NCBI RefSeq assembly: GCF_047496725.1
Contig: NC_132977.1
Location: 9,275,501 to 9,339,500, forward strand
DNA from: Anoplolepis gracilipes
Lineage: Eukaryota > Arthropoda > Insecta > Hymenoptera > Formicidae
Length of the DNA stretch: 64,000 nucleotides
Direction: 5' to 3'
Position 1 is the stretch's first letter. Each line of letters opens with the position of its first letter. The notes beneath the pieces were generated by a model. The model had not been told where the DNA came from. It was given only the letters and a program-made list of their open reading frames with translations, and did no database searches. Positions 23,954 to 37,000 of this stretch are shown piece by piece. The position numbers and the translations under genes were made by a program.

Positions 23954-25951
23954 TATAAATGATCATAATTCCCTTTACTGTTAAATAAGACTTATATTAT
24001 TTTATTCATTTTGACAGTTGCTGAAGATGTGGTTTGAAAAGGGATTGAACCATATATTATACTTGGATAATTAAACTTTTTAAAATAATTGTTTGCGCTC
24101 CATTTTCTGCATCTTTTATTAACCTCTTATTATATATATTTTATATATTTTTATGTGACATAAATATATCAGCGGGGCAACTTTTTAATCACGTATTGTA
24201 GAAAATTGTTAAAATTGGGACTGTTATATATCAATAACTCTGTCGCGCAAAAATACATTAATATAATGTGCAATTCACGTTTATATTATGTGAATCCTTG
24301 AAGGCATATTAAAAGTATAAATTTCAATCGAGATGATCATTAGATAGCCAGCGTGATAAAAGATAAACCGTTTATTGCAGCAAAAATTTTTCATTACAGA
24401 GAAAATAAGGTCGCACCTCGTTTAAACGTTCAGATGTTTTTGTACAGTAACTACAATATAACTCGGAGAGAGGTGCCGGTTAAAAGTTCTATATAAAGTA
24501 GTCGAGAACACACAAAAAACGATTGCCGGCCTTCGTTAAGGGTGATGCATTTATATATATTTTGTTTTTAAATATACATAAATATAGTCCACTATAATTA
24601 TAAACGTTTTAGAACTGTTAAAAGGTCCGTAAGGGCTGGGAAGAAGAAGAAGACGAGAGGAAGAAGAAGAAGAGAATGGATGAAGAAAAGATGAGAGAAA
24701 AGGAAAAAAGGGAGGAACATATGGGAGTACACTAACGTTTTACGTACGTGAAACCTAAATGTCTAAAGCATTTCAAAGGATGGTAATTGTAATCATATAA
24801 TATATTAAAAAGTTGATGTTACTTTTTTTTAATAGCTTAAACGTACTAATATCAATCGTAATAATTACAAGCATCGTGTTACGTCCTTATATAGTCAGCC
24901 GAGTACGATCGTCGCTGATAATCTTCTTCTTATTTTTTCTTTCTTTTTTTCTCTCACCTCCTATAAATCATTTATGTTCCTGTGCATCCATTCTTCTGCC
25001 TCACTCTCTCAAGCATCCCTATCCATCACGTATACACATTCTTTCACTCACTCTCTCCCTCTTTCTCTTCCTTTCTGTCATTCGATCGCTCTCGCTAGGC
25101 AAGATTATTCCGATATTGCGATACACGTTAGAAAAATATGCTATGCCTAAAATAGGATGAAGGCCTGAAGGCAACCATTCCGATATTACTGATAATCGGT
25201 GTGTATATGTCAGTGTATTGCGTATGTGTCATGTGTGCGCGCGTTGTCTTTTATACACGAATCTGATTTCTCTCGTCATAGCGTTCCTAAAAGTGCGCCA
25301 AAAAGAAATAGAAAACAGATCCATCGACGATGTGAATCTTGATACATAAGGTATACATATTGTCTATGTGAAGTTATAGAATTCCAAGAAGAATCGCCAA
25401 GAATCATGTTATATCAAATTATTGGGATTATACTGAAAAATCCACATTTAACAATCTTAATTTCTAGATATCGTTAAATCGCATTTTCTTTTTGTAAATT
25501 TAGTAACGATGCAACGCGTTCAAAGAAATAAAATCGTTTTCGGCTGAAGAACTTTTGGTGGCGATACGTGAAATATTTGGTAGTGAAAAAACTGTAATAT
25601 TTGTTATTTGTTTGATTCTGAAGAAAGAAAATCAGCGCTTGATAGACCTTACGATTACATTTAACAGAACGCTTTATATTTATCGAAAATAAAAAAGATT
25701 TTTACTATTCACATTCTTTTCGAAGCGACGCAAAAATAAATCTTAGGCGAATAATGAGAACATACTACTTTATACAGAACAAGTCCTAATTACAAAATAA
25801 GAAATAAAAGAACGGCAGCACAATTTATATAAGCGCTTTGTCCTAGGATAAGAGAAAGAAAAAAATATACATTATTTAGTTTTATGCGGAATAACGTCGA
25901 AAAACCACAATATATATGTATATATATTTTTTATATTTTTTCCTTTTTCCT

Positions 25952-25995
<44 letters not shown>

Positions 25996-27469
25996 AAACT
26001 CGCTTATAAAGTTCTTAAGAAATTGACTTACACATGGAGCATAATTTGCGCTGCTTTATCATCTTCTATATATCTTGCTTTTTACAAGAATACAACAAAA
26101 CCGGACAGCTATAGCACCTTTTTTCACACGTATGCTATAGCTTTACAAATATGTATAACTATTTACGGACAAGAAAAAAAAAATAAATTTCGGCACAAAT
26201 TTTAAGCGCGGAGAAGAAAAATAGAGAATATGTATGTGGATTATAAAATTTTATCGATGTAATATCCTTCGCGCATGGTTTTAGTCCATATACGTTCACA
26301 CTTTATAAACGTTTAATAGTTTTTTTTCTTTGTCGTTCATATAATGCCCGGCCTCTCATTAGACATTTTATTAATCATTTACTCTTACATTATGTGCTGC
26401 TATGCAGCACCGGAATACCTCGCGCAGCTATTCTACAAAACTCTCAAAACAAGCAAAAAATAAAAGAAGAAAACAAGTAAACTAATCGACAATTTCAACT
26501 ATTAACAATTCATTTATATTCTAAGAAAAATCGAAGATTGCGTTAAAGAGGGGTTTAATTTACAAATCCCAGATTTGCGGCCGCAGTGTAAATAATTATT
26601 TGCAATATAGGTTGAAACATATTTAATGAGTAATAATTGCTGGTTATATTCACGTGAAGTTGGACATAAACACACAGTACTACTTATACTTCATTGCATT
26701 ATTTATGAATCAATAGACTAATATACTTAATAATTATTAGACTATAATTATTAACCTAAGATTGTGATCACCCATCAACGTCAGCCATTACCTAAGCAAC
26801 ATTCCCTATTTATTTTTTGATATATAAACGAAACAGTATAATGTATAAAATTTTTCTAGAACAAACCAAAATTGCTAAGAAGACGCCCTGGACTGACTGA
26901 CCGCACCAAGAGTTCTGCCTTTACGTAAAACGAGCTTCATATATTCGCAAATTTTCCATTTAAGTAAATTAATAAACATAATATATAGGATAATATATAA
27001 ACCGTAATAATCATGAAGATAATAATAGGTAATAATAATAGTAGTAAGCTGGCAGCAGTTAGTAACCAGGTATATTCTCAATTAAAATTCTCTTACTAGA
27101 TGACAAATCTGACTTACATGGCACTGGCATCCAATTATGAACCATTCATTCTCATACACACACACACATTCTAATTTGCGATCTTTCGTTTATTTGTTTT
27201 GTCTGATATATTCGTTTCTTTTTCCATTTTTCTTTCTACTTTTTCTTGACAGTTCAACTACAAAACAATTTTGCTGTCGTTCTTACGCGCTCACTTACAT
27301 TCATACTCTCTCACTTTCTCTCGATCTTGCACTCGCTCGTTTCACCCCTCGACGTGCGAATCAGCTGCCAGATAATTTATCTCGTTTTCTTCGTGTTTTT
27401 TTTTTTTAATATTCTGTTTGTTTATATAGTTATAATAACCATTTTCCCAACGACTACACACTAAATAGT
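22536..27469. other. AT-rich stretch, probably including the ZFAND 3' UTR
   Basis: About 4.9 kb with no recognisable coding exon on either strand. It is strongly AT-rich with a (TA)n run at 23898-23952, a 40-base poly(A) at 25953-25992 and a purine-rich GAA/GAG patch at 24640-24720. Since the ZFAND stop is at 27470 on the minus strand, the right-hand part is likely its 3' UTR, which is long in related genes; its end cannot be placed from sequence alone. Confidence 0.5.
25953..25992. repeat. Poly(A) run of 40 bases
   Basis: The longest homopolymer in the window. It is not preceded by a recognisable retroposed sequence on the plus strand. It may be a simple slippage tract and could be of uncertain length in the assembly. 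Confidence 0.9.
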
Positions 27470-28871
27470 TCAAATTTTTTGCACTTTTTCACCAACAACA
27501 ACTGGATTGTTGCGCCGAATTTCTTGAGCGCCCATTTCTTTGTAATCGAATTTGCAATCGTGCTTGTCACTGTACCGATGCACGGCACAGAATAGTCCTC
27601 CACAACGGCACTCAAATCCTGAAAATTTATTATTATGTCAAAAAAATCTGGAAGCTTTTACGCAATGTATTCATAATATGTTGTATATAAAACTTGGCAC
27701 TTACCGGTCAAACCAACTTTTTTGCGACATACAGCACAACGATTTTTCTTCTTCTTAGATTCTTTATCAGTCTCTTTGCTGTCAAAAGAGTCGTCTACAT
27801 CGCCACTACTCGCCGATGAGCCTTCAGCTACTGCACTGCTTACACCTACTTCACTTTCCTGATCTTCCCTGTTTACCTGATTGACAAAAATATAACACCT
27901 ATGATAAGCACAATAAAAATAATTATTTATTATTATAGTTATATTTCTTAAATTTCTTGTTATATTCCGCTCTTTCAAATTTAATAAAAAAAAGTCTTAC
28001 AGTATATTAAAACATTATGAAAATGTAAATTCATATAAATTAACTACTTTATTCATTAAAGCTATAAGTTTCTCTATATGTACATATTTCTTTATATATC
28101 ACAATATTTAAAATTATTATAAATAATAATACATATAAAACAGATCACAGATTGTTCAATGAGTTCTTATCATTATAATTTCAGAAATAACCATTTTAAT
28201 ATAATTAAATATATTACACAATCTTCTTTCTAAAATGCAGATGATCTATTTTAATAAAAATAGAGAGCGCATAGAGAGAGATAATATTGCAATTTCTTGT
28301 TACAATCCATCTCTCAAAGCAAAAACATCTTTCATTAATTCATAATAATGCAAAAGATTTAAAATATGTAATAAACATCATTATTCTGTCAAATTTATTC
28401 TAATAATTTAATATTCCTTTTTTGCTGTTCTCAAAATTTGTATTTTACAGACTAGAAACAATTTGATGTATACGACCTTGTGGTTTCAGGACAGCTTATA
28501 AGCGCTACCTTCTGCAAATTAATTGAAAGAACAAAGATGTTACGCTTGTGTAAAATAACTATAAGAAAAGACATAGAAATACTTACTTCTTTGGGACTGG
28601 GTAGATCTGACGTTGACTGAGGTATGGTAGGAATGGTAGGTTGGGCCGTCGTTCCTGTAGCTGCAGGACTACCAAAACTGCCTTGCAACGTACCAGCGTT
28701 GCTGGAGACAGTCTGTGAGGTTGGTACGGTGGCAGCTGATACTGGAGGTTGTTGTTTCTTCTTCAAATTTTCCTTATAGCAAAGGGAACAAAGGCCATCG
28801 GTAGCCGGTGAACCATAAAATCCACAGCCACTGCGACACAGGGCTTGCATAGGATTAGACTCTCGTTCCAT
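27470..28871 (-). CDS. ZFAND6: A20/AN1 zinc-finger protein (ZFAND5/6 type)
   Basis: Members of this family bind ubiquitin through an N-terminal A20 finger and act in proteasome, stress and NF-kB-related pathways. Exons in coding order are 28871-28587, 27876-27705 and 27618-27470, giving 201 residues, close to vertebrate ZFAND5 and ZFAND6 (about 210). The A20 finger is ALCRSGCGFYGSPATDGLC plus SLCYKE (about residues 10-34). The AN1 finger starts at CAVCRKKVGLTGFECRCGG (about 142) and continues through FCAVHRYSDKHDC. The linker is rich in Ser, Thr, Pro and Gln. It ends in NNPVVVGEKVQKI, as in the family. ZFAND5 and ZFAND6 are not separable by eye, so the symbol is provisional. Confidence 0.95.
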
Positions 28872-29063
28872 AACTCTTGTCTTTCAGTATCACTCTTTGT
28901 TCAAGCAAGAAAAGATTCCTGTTAATATCCTAGTTGCGATTGCCGCTGGCTTGAGAAACAGTGGAAAGTCACAGTCAGCTTGGTGCAGGATAACTAGATG
29001 TCCTTCGCTGCAGCTCTCTTCCCGATTGCTCCTCTACAACCGCGTGTCACCATGTACTCACCT

Positions 29064-29843
29064 GTTACAAGTAAGTCATGTATAATTAATAATGGAAAAT
29101 AAAATACTAATCAACATGAAAAGTATTTTATACAGTTACAAAATTTAATATAACCTTATCAAAATTTATACAAAACATGTGTAAATGTGACATTATCATG
29201 TTATATGTACTTTTTATATCTTGTATTTATAAAATTACTATTTATATATATATATATATAATTAAAAATATATAAACAATGTGTATTATTTTAAGAAAAA
29301 AATATAAAAGAATACATTGTAAGTATACATTATACAAATATGAAAACATTGAAGATAACAAAGTCAATTCAATGTGAGACTACAAAGAACAGTATTGCAA
29401 ATTATATAATTAAAGTTTATAGCGCTATATTAATTTATTTAAAAATTATTTTCCATTATCTGATTGATGACAAAGAAGCATGAATGACTATCTAACATGG
29501 TTATCTCTCTTCTCTCACTCCACTGTAGAAATCACGTAAAAATTACAAAGGAGAAAATGTAAAAAACCTTAGATAATATAACCCTAACGATCGAGTTTCG
29601 AGTAAGAATAACAGACGGATTTTTGAAAATACCAGCTAATACGTTGTAAAGTAGCACGAAAAATGAAGGTATCATAAATTTATCATACTTCCTGCGCCAT
29701 GCAAGGTCAGACCACAAATATCTTCTCAATGGAACTTGTCCTCTTGTAAGTTAATACGTCAAGACACTCGATAATGATCGAAACTAAATGACATGAGAAT
29801 AGGAGAAAAGGGAAAACGGTGTTTCCAAACCTAAAGAAGAGAC

Positions 29844-29896
<53 letters not shown>

Positions 29897-30104
29897 AAGG
29901 AGAGAAAAAAGAATTCGGTAAAGAAGAGAGCGAAAGAGCGAGCGAGAAGACAGAGAGAGAGAGAAAGAGAGAGCGCGAGAGACGAGAGGAAATAATTCCT
30001 AGGAATTTTTACTACGTCATCTTGGCGATCTGATTTTTTTTTTTCCGCCGCGCGATAGCCCGACGAGAGAGGCGTGATCGCGCAGCGTGATATTAGTACT
30101 CACT
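29064..30104 (-). promoter_or_regulatory. Possible untranslated 5' exons of the ZFAND gene
   Basis: On the minus strand, a sequence matching a donor (AAA followed by GTGAGT at 30103-30098) lies at the edge of a CpG-rich island, and acceptor-like sites occur near 29741 and 29070, upstream of the coding exon. These are consistent with a non-coding first exon near 30105 and spliced 5' UTR. This is inference from splice-site resemblance only. Confidence 0.3.
29846..29897. repeat. (AG)n microsatellite
   Basis: About 22 AG units followed by a G run, in a GA-rich stretch that continues to about 29990. Confidence 0.95.
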
Positions 30105-30860
30105 TTCCAACACGCAGCCGTGTCGCAACCGATGCACAACATGGAGTAGGAATTTGTGCGAGGCATTTAAGTAACGGCAGCCGTATCCTTATCGCGGACT
30201 CGCGAATACACCCCGCGCACAATAGGGACCGCGTGAAGAGAAAGAGAGAATCGGCCGTCTCTTTCTCCCGCGTCGCGGTGGCTCGCTCTCGTTTTATAAT
30301 CTCTATCGCCGCGCACTTTGCGCGGCACGCGAAATCGCGACGGAATGGAGCAGCCTTCACTTCGCGTTCCCACCAAGGCGCTCGTAGCCAGGCGGTGAAT
30401 TAAAAAGAGGTTTCGAAGCTACGTGTGCTGCGTGCACTCGCACGACTTCCCGGCCCGCAACGCTCGATATTGCTTCAATCCGCGGTGCCCGCAAGGACGG
30501 AGGAGAAACAACGATAACGACGGGCGAATGTTTTCATGATGGCGATCGACGGATCAGAGGCGCGCTGGCTTTTGGGCGGACGCGTAAGCGACGACGACGA
30601 CGACGACGGCGACGGCCTGCGGCTGCGGCTGCGGCTGCGGCGAATGCGGTGAACGCGACGGCGCATCACGACGCGATCATGAACACGGAACTTAAACTCT
30701 CGGTATATATAAGGGGTGTCTCGCGAGAACGCGCTTTCTCCCGATCACCGATTCCTTCGCTGGCAATTTCTACGTCAACATTTTCGTACGCGTCCAGTCT
30801 CACGATTTCGAGCGCGAGGCGCTTTTCGATCGCTCTCGATTAATCTCGATTCAATCCGAT
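30000..30860. promoter_or_regulatory. CpG-rich island
   Basis: Markedly GC- and CpG-rich compared with its AT-rich surroundings, with short trinucleotide (GAC)n and hexanucleotide (GCGGCT)n arrays at about 30590-30645. Open frames on both strands are compositionally driven (Arg/Ser-rich). It is best read as a promoter or untranslated first exon, perhaps for the minus-strand ZFAND gene. Confidence 0.5.
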
Positions 30861-30977
30861 CGATGAAGCTGTAAATCTATCTTTTCGTATTATCGTACGT
30901 CATCGTAGTTGTACGAGATGTTTCAGAATATATATATAAATTTATTATTTTATGCCTTTACACAGACAAGGTGATAG

Positions 30978-31017
<40 letters not shown>

Positions 31018-34000
31018 ATAATATATACATATATTATTTATGGCTAAAATATATTATTAATTATAAAGTTTGTATAAATAAGAATTTATTTGATTTAAAA
31101 TTAATAAAATACGGTTTAACGATTAGATGTGGAAAATGTCAGATAGTAATTTGGTTTATATACATTACAAAAGAATAGTTCATCTAATCTAATCTTTTTT
31201 AGACTGCTCTTTAGATAGGATTAAGTAGAATATTTAAATTGCTAGTTGGGTCATCGATCTGTTTTATTATTAGTGTTAGTCTAATTGAGAAGAGAGAATA
31301 AGAGTATATCTGAAAATGTGATATATAAATTTATTATAATCAAATTCATTAGCTGAAGAGAGATTGAGAGTATATTTAAATCTTAATAATTACTTTTAAG
31401 CACGATTAATGGAAATTTAAGATGCTGAGTTTATGGATCAATCAAGGAGCGGAAGCAAGACATTTTTCTTGCGAATTAATTTCACAAGATTCATGCGACT
31501 TACATTATATTAGTAACACATGTAACAGTTATATTCTCGTATCTATGTGTGATTTTCGTAATATTTTCTATATATATATATATGTGTGTGTGTGTTTATA
31601 TAACGTTTTCCAGAAACCCTGACCTTAATTTTAACGATTGATTTTGTGGGACCAATTGGAAATCTTATCTAAACTCGAGAAATATGTCACGAGTCATCAA
31701 TAATTTTAAAATCATAAAAGATTGAAAGTGACTGTTTGTGAACTGCAATTTAAAATTTAATTATCGAAATATTTAATGTTGGATTTTAAAAAATTTGCAA
31801 CACAAACGTCAAAATATTATTTTTTATACTTTCAATATCAGGTCCATTTTCTTCTAAATTTTATATTAATATGCAGTAATCTTATTTCAAATTCCATTTT
31901 TTTTCAAAATTAAATTTTATTTTCTTATTACGTACAAATTACGTAACAATCAATTATATTTGTAAACAGAGCTTAAAAAGAAAATTAAAGATGAGATTAA
32001 TAAAACCATCGATTTATTTTCCAAGATTTGATTTTATTATACTAAAATTATTCGACTAAAATTGTTCTCGGATATAGAGTATCTTTATTTGAATCAAATG
32101 GTACCTCTTTCTCTCTTATCGGTTATAAGGGGTCAGAGGAGGTTAAAAATTGGGTCAACCGTCTCGATCGGAAAAAAGTTATTAAAACGTGAATGTATAA
32201 AATCATAAAATAGTGTCGAAAATATATGTTTCGTTGCGAATTTTTATAGATATCGAGTATAATTGAGCGAATTATAAATTATATATTGAAATATATCATT
32301 TTCGTTTCTTATACATATACATATGTATAATGTTATTAAAAAAATAAAATAAGCAATTGATTAATAGCAAGTAATACTCGTGCCACAATAAACGTATAAA
32401 AATGTTCATAAACAAAATAATTTTATTTCATTGATTAAACTTGAAACTATTGTATAAAAAATTCAAAGTCTTTTAAAAAATATAAATATCTTTTAAAATG
32501 AAAACTTCACTCCAAGATGCATATAACATTATACGAATACATATTACGTTATAAAGAAATTTATTTATAACGCAAAATGATCTTGAATGCAATCAGAAAC
32601 GCAAAATTATCTCAAACAATTAGAAAAATACGAAATGTGTAAATACAGTTTCTTGTGCCCGAGTAAACATCAGCATTAATTGCATCAGATATTAAGAAGA
32701 AAAATTTTTATTAGGTTCTGATAAGTATCATTTACATAAAATTTAACTACCATGCTTCCGCAATCGCATGTGTTCGTTTAATCAGATTGTTCAAAAAGCC
32801 CAGATGACTTATGTGCGACCATATACTTTCTCACATGAATAAAACAACTTAAAAAAAACTGTTCAACTATTATATACAATACATATATTCGTGAATTATC
32901 ATTATACATAGTTACATAAGCATTTATAAAATATAAGATATGCAGTTTTGAAGAAAGAAAAATATTCAATAAATGATAATATCAATGATAATAAATAACA
33001 TTTAATAATCATGTTTCGTCGCCTATTAAAAAAAAATCCAATTTTGAGCAAGTTTAAAACTTAAAAACACGTTTTTTTTCGACAAAAAGCACATCCTCGT
33101 CCTATATAGTCTTTAACTGCATAAGTGAAATTATTTATTCTTCGCATACACGACCGTTTCTTTTTCGTTATTGTCACAATAAAAAAATTTACACAGCATG
33201 CATGTATGCAAGACAGACTTGTCGTTAGACTCATTCGTTTAAGAGAGACTACGGGATCGAACGTCAGAACAGCTGCATGCATAAACGTTGCAGTGGTCAG
33301 CGACGGGCAGTACTGAAGTGAGATGATAATACGAGGATAACGGAGGAGAAGGGGTTAAGAGGGGGGGGGAAGCGGGGGAAGCGGAGGGCACACACGCGCT
33401 CGCGATGCCCCTACACGTTTTCTAGTATCACGAGGTCCGTTGATTAAACCCTACGTAAGAGGTAGGGTTCCAATGCACACTCCTACGTCACACGCGACGA
33501 TGGAACGGACAGGTGGCACGACGCGCTGACTTTTCCATCTCACGTTCGTCGTGCCACGCTCGTGTAATTTGCACCGCTGCCACGAAAACGGTATTATTCT
33601 ACGCCATGAGAGACAAACATCGTGGAATAAAATTGCACCGGACACGCGATCACCTCGACTGAGTCGTCCGTTTGCGAGGATTGTTAGCTTTGACAAAATG
33701 CGCTCCGCTCTCTCGCTTTCTCCGCAAACGGGTAGTGCTTAAACGATATTAAAAAAAAAAAAAAAAAAAAAAAAGAATAATAAATATTGTATAAAGAGTT
33801 AATAAGCGTCATATTAAAAAATATTAAAAAATATTAAAAACAGTGTTGTGTGAAAGATTATAAACATTTTATATATACAGGAAATTATATATTTATTATT
33901 TTTATTTTATAGATTACACATATAGCATATATGTGTGAGGATATAAACGCGTAAATATCAATGGTTTGCACGATTCGCAGAAAAGTAATTCTTTCCCCCA

Positions 34001-37000
34001 CTTTCCACTTGGATTCTTAATCGGACAGCTTAATCGGACTTTTACCCCACTTATGCTCCTTGATAAACAGCACAGACGCAGCACGTGAAATTTTGACAGC
34101 TGCGACGTCACATCGATATCAAATGTGTAGAACACGTATATGGAGTAGAATGATTTTTAATTAAGAATTTACAGAACCTTTTATTCTCTTTTATCTTTCT
34201 AGTTTATTTATTCTATGTTTTTCTTCTTTTTATTATATATATATATATATATATATATATTACACTGACAAAGAAAGCATGTATAAGAAAATATTTCTAC
34301 ATTTCTTTTCCTTTTGATGAAATTAAAAGCTCGAGTTTCTCCGTAACTTCTCTTTCATAAAAATAATTCTTAAGCAAGACAATAGCTTTAACATTATTCT
34401 TACTAGCCACGTCATAGCTACGTCGTCATCAGTTATAAGTATGTGGTAAACTTCTTCGTCTTAATGAGGAAAGAGGCAATACCGTAGCAAGGCCGAAGTA
34501 ATCGTGAGTAGTTCTAAGGAAAGTCGACACGATATAGTCTACACATACTTAATTGCCCACATTCGATTCACTTCACCGTAAGATGAATTGTCAACGCCGA
34601 GCTTCTTTTACTACCCGCACATACATATTTGACTCATACTGCGCGGATAACAATGACGCACACGCATTTCCTATATCGCTTGCCTGGTGGGTTTTTGTCC
34701 GTAAATTACTTATTCAGTTTACAAATATGTATAATCTGTGGTAAATTCTATATTGCCTTTGTGACGCGCGTTGCACAAGGGAGTATTTTTAATTAAAAAT
34801 TGATCAAGAAGAACCTTTCAAAAAATCAAAAGACAAAATTATCTGCATTACTTGAATAATATACAAAAATATTTCTGCTGTATATTATTATATTACCCGT
34901 GAGCGTGACACAGCTTTGCAATGAATTACAACCAGCAGTTTAGAAAAATATTCACTTTGTGTGGAAGGCGGAAATAATTGGAATAAAGGAAGCTACATGT
35001 GTGCGTCATCAAGTAAGTGAGAGTCATGGTAAAGTTCGTGTTATGACACGATGATTCGGTCGCTTCTTCATTCATGTTCTAGAATATCTTGTTCTTTCCC
35101 TAACTTTTTACCTTTCGAAATTCGATAGTGTTCTCTTTTCCAAACTTTCACTCTTCGGAATGTTCATTAACGTGTTAAAGGTGCAACGCGTGCGCGACCT
35201 TAACGTTGATCTTAATAAGTTGAAATAAAAAGAGAATGTGTGTGTTTGTGTGTGTCTGTGTGTGTGACGTCAGGCAAGAGAGAGCGAGAGCGCCTATCGA
35301 TTGAAATATATAACGTAAAAGATAAAGTGAGATCTTTCGCTCGGATGTGGGTACAAAGTAGGTGGTAATGACGATGAAAAGGCTGTGCTGAAAGACGTTT
35401 CCATTCCAATTTTTAATTGAGAAAAATCAATCTATCAAAATTTGTTAAAGAAGCTTGCCAAGCTCGGCGAATTAATTTAAAATCAGATGTATCTTTGTAT
35501 ATATTTCTAGATTTGAAGATGTAAAGATGCAAAAGTTATTCGCATCTTTTTATTCAATTAATCCAATTAAGATCGATAATTCAATCAGAGCCGTTTAATC
35601 AGAGAATATGTTCGTTCGGTGACAATTGACACCATGAAACCAAAAAAGAGCACAGTAACGAATAAAGGCACGGAAGACTCGCACCGTGAAATACGTCAGA
35701 TTCATAAGCTTTTGTTTACTCGGCGGAGTAAACGACCTTTCCCACAATGGCTGCTAACGCGTTGGACGGTTGTTCGACCTTCGCAAAGTCGTATGGTCGG
35801 GCTTACACCAGCGCCGCCGCCACCGCCTTTATCATACAGGAATATCTCTGATTTCGGAAGAGCCCAATCATAAGTCACAACCTTTGGAATCCTTTATTCC
35901 AATGACCACGACGAACAATGGAAACAAGAGGAATTCAACAAAACTTAACTCACTTCTGCGATCTGACGTCCAAGCGTTGATATGTTATAAAATTATATTT
36001 TAACCATAATTAAAAGCGTTTACAAATTTTATTTCTATATTAAATAATAAAATAAACATATCATTTTTGCACATGCATACAACAAATCCGAATTTATTAA
36101 GAAATTGTATCAATTCTTCTCGAATCATATTATTAATCTGATTGTAACATCTAATGAAAGATGCAATTTCATTTCGAATGAGAAATAATTTCGACAAAGA
36201 ATGTGAAAGATATCGTATCAAAGAGAATAAGTAGATTAATTCGTGACGATATAAGCTCTCTGAAAATCGGACAAATGTAGATCTAATTATATTATTATGT
36301 AAAGTAAAGAAAAAAAAAATTTTTTATTAAAAAGATTATACGGAGGATACGCATATTTCTGAGAACCAGCGGGTTCTCTTTGAGAACTAGTGTTCCTTGC
36401 CCTGTGTACAAGGGCTAAATTTAGAGCAGGAGCAGGTAAAGGCCACGAAACTAAAAGTGTTGCTTGAGTCCGTGTTTAGACGCTAATATTGTCGGTGGTA
36501 TAGTTTTTAACTGTGTGTATTTCTTCGTATGTGATTGCACTTATTCGATAATAGAGCGTGAAAAAAAGAGAAAGGACCGACTGCTCTTTTCAAATCTATG
36601 CAATTACACAACAGAGATCAGTGAAAACTTGCTATATTTATGTCGAGATTGGACACACAGAAGCTCTTATTATTTCATACGAAATCAGAAACTCTGGTCA
36701 TTCAGAAAATGCAGATAAATTTGCGATAAATTTGCGTTGGAAAGCGTTAACTTTCCGATACGCAGAATGAGTTTTCCGAACTAATCTCTCTTGCGAAACA
36801 AATCCAGGATTCAATCTCAAAGTCAAAGGCGACGTTACAAGTGTAACAAACGAACACGATACAATTCGAGCGTGACGAGATCACGGATACGGAAAAAACA
36901 TCAATATTTTGTTCAAATCGACTTTCTCTGTTTAAACGACGATTAGATTTATCTTTATTTCTTCCATCTCGCTTGTATTTTGATATCGCATCGAAATTAA

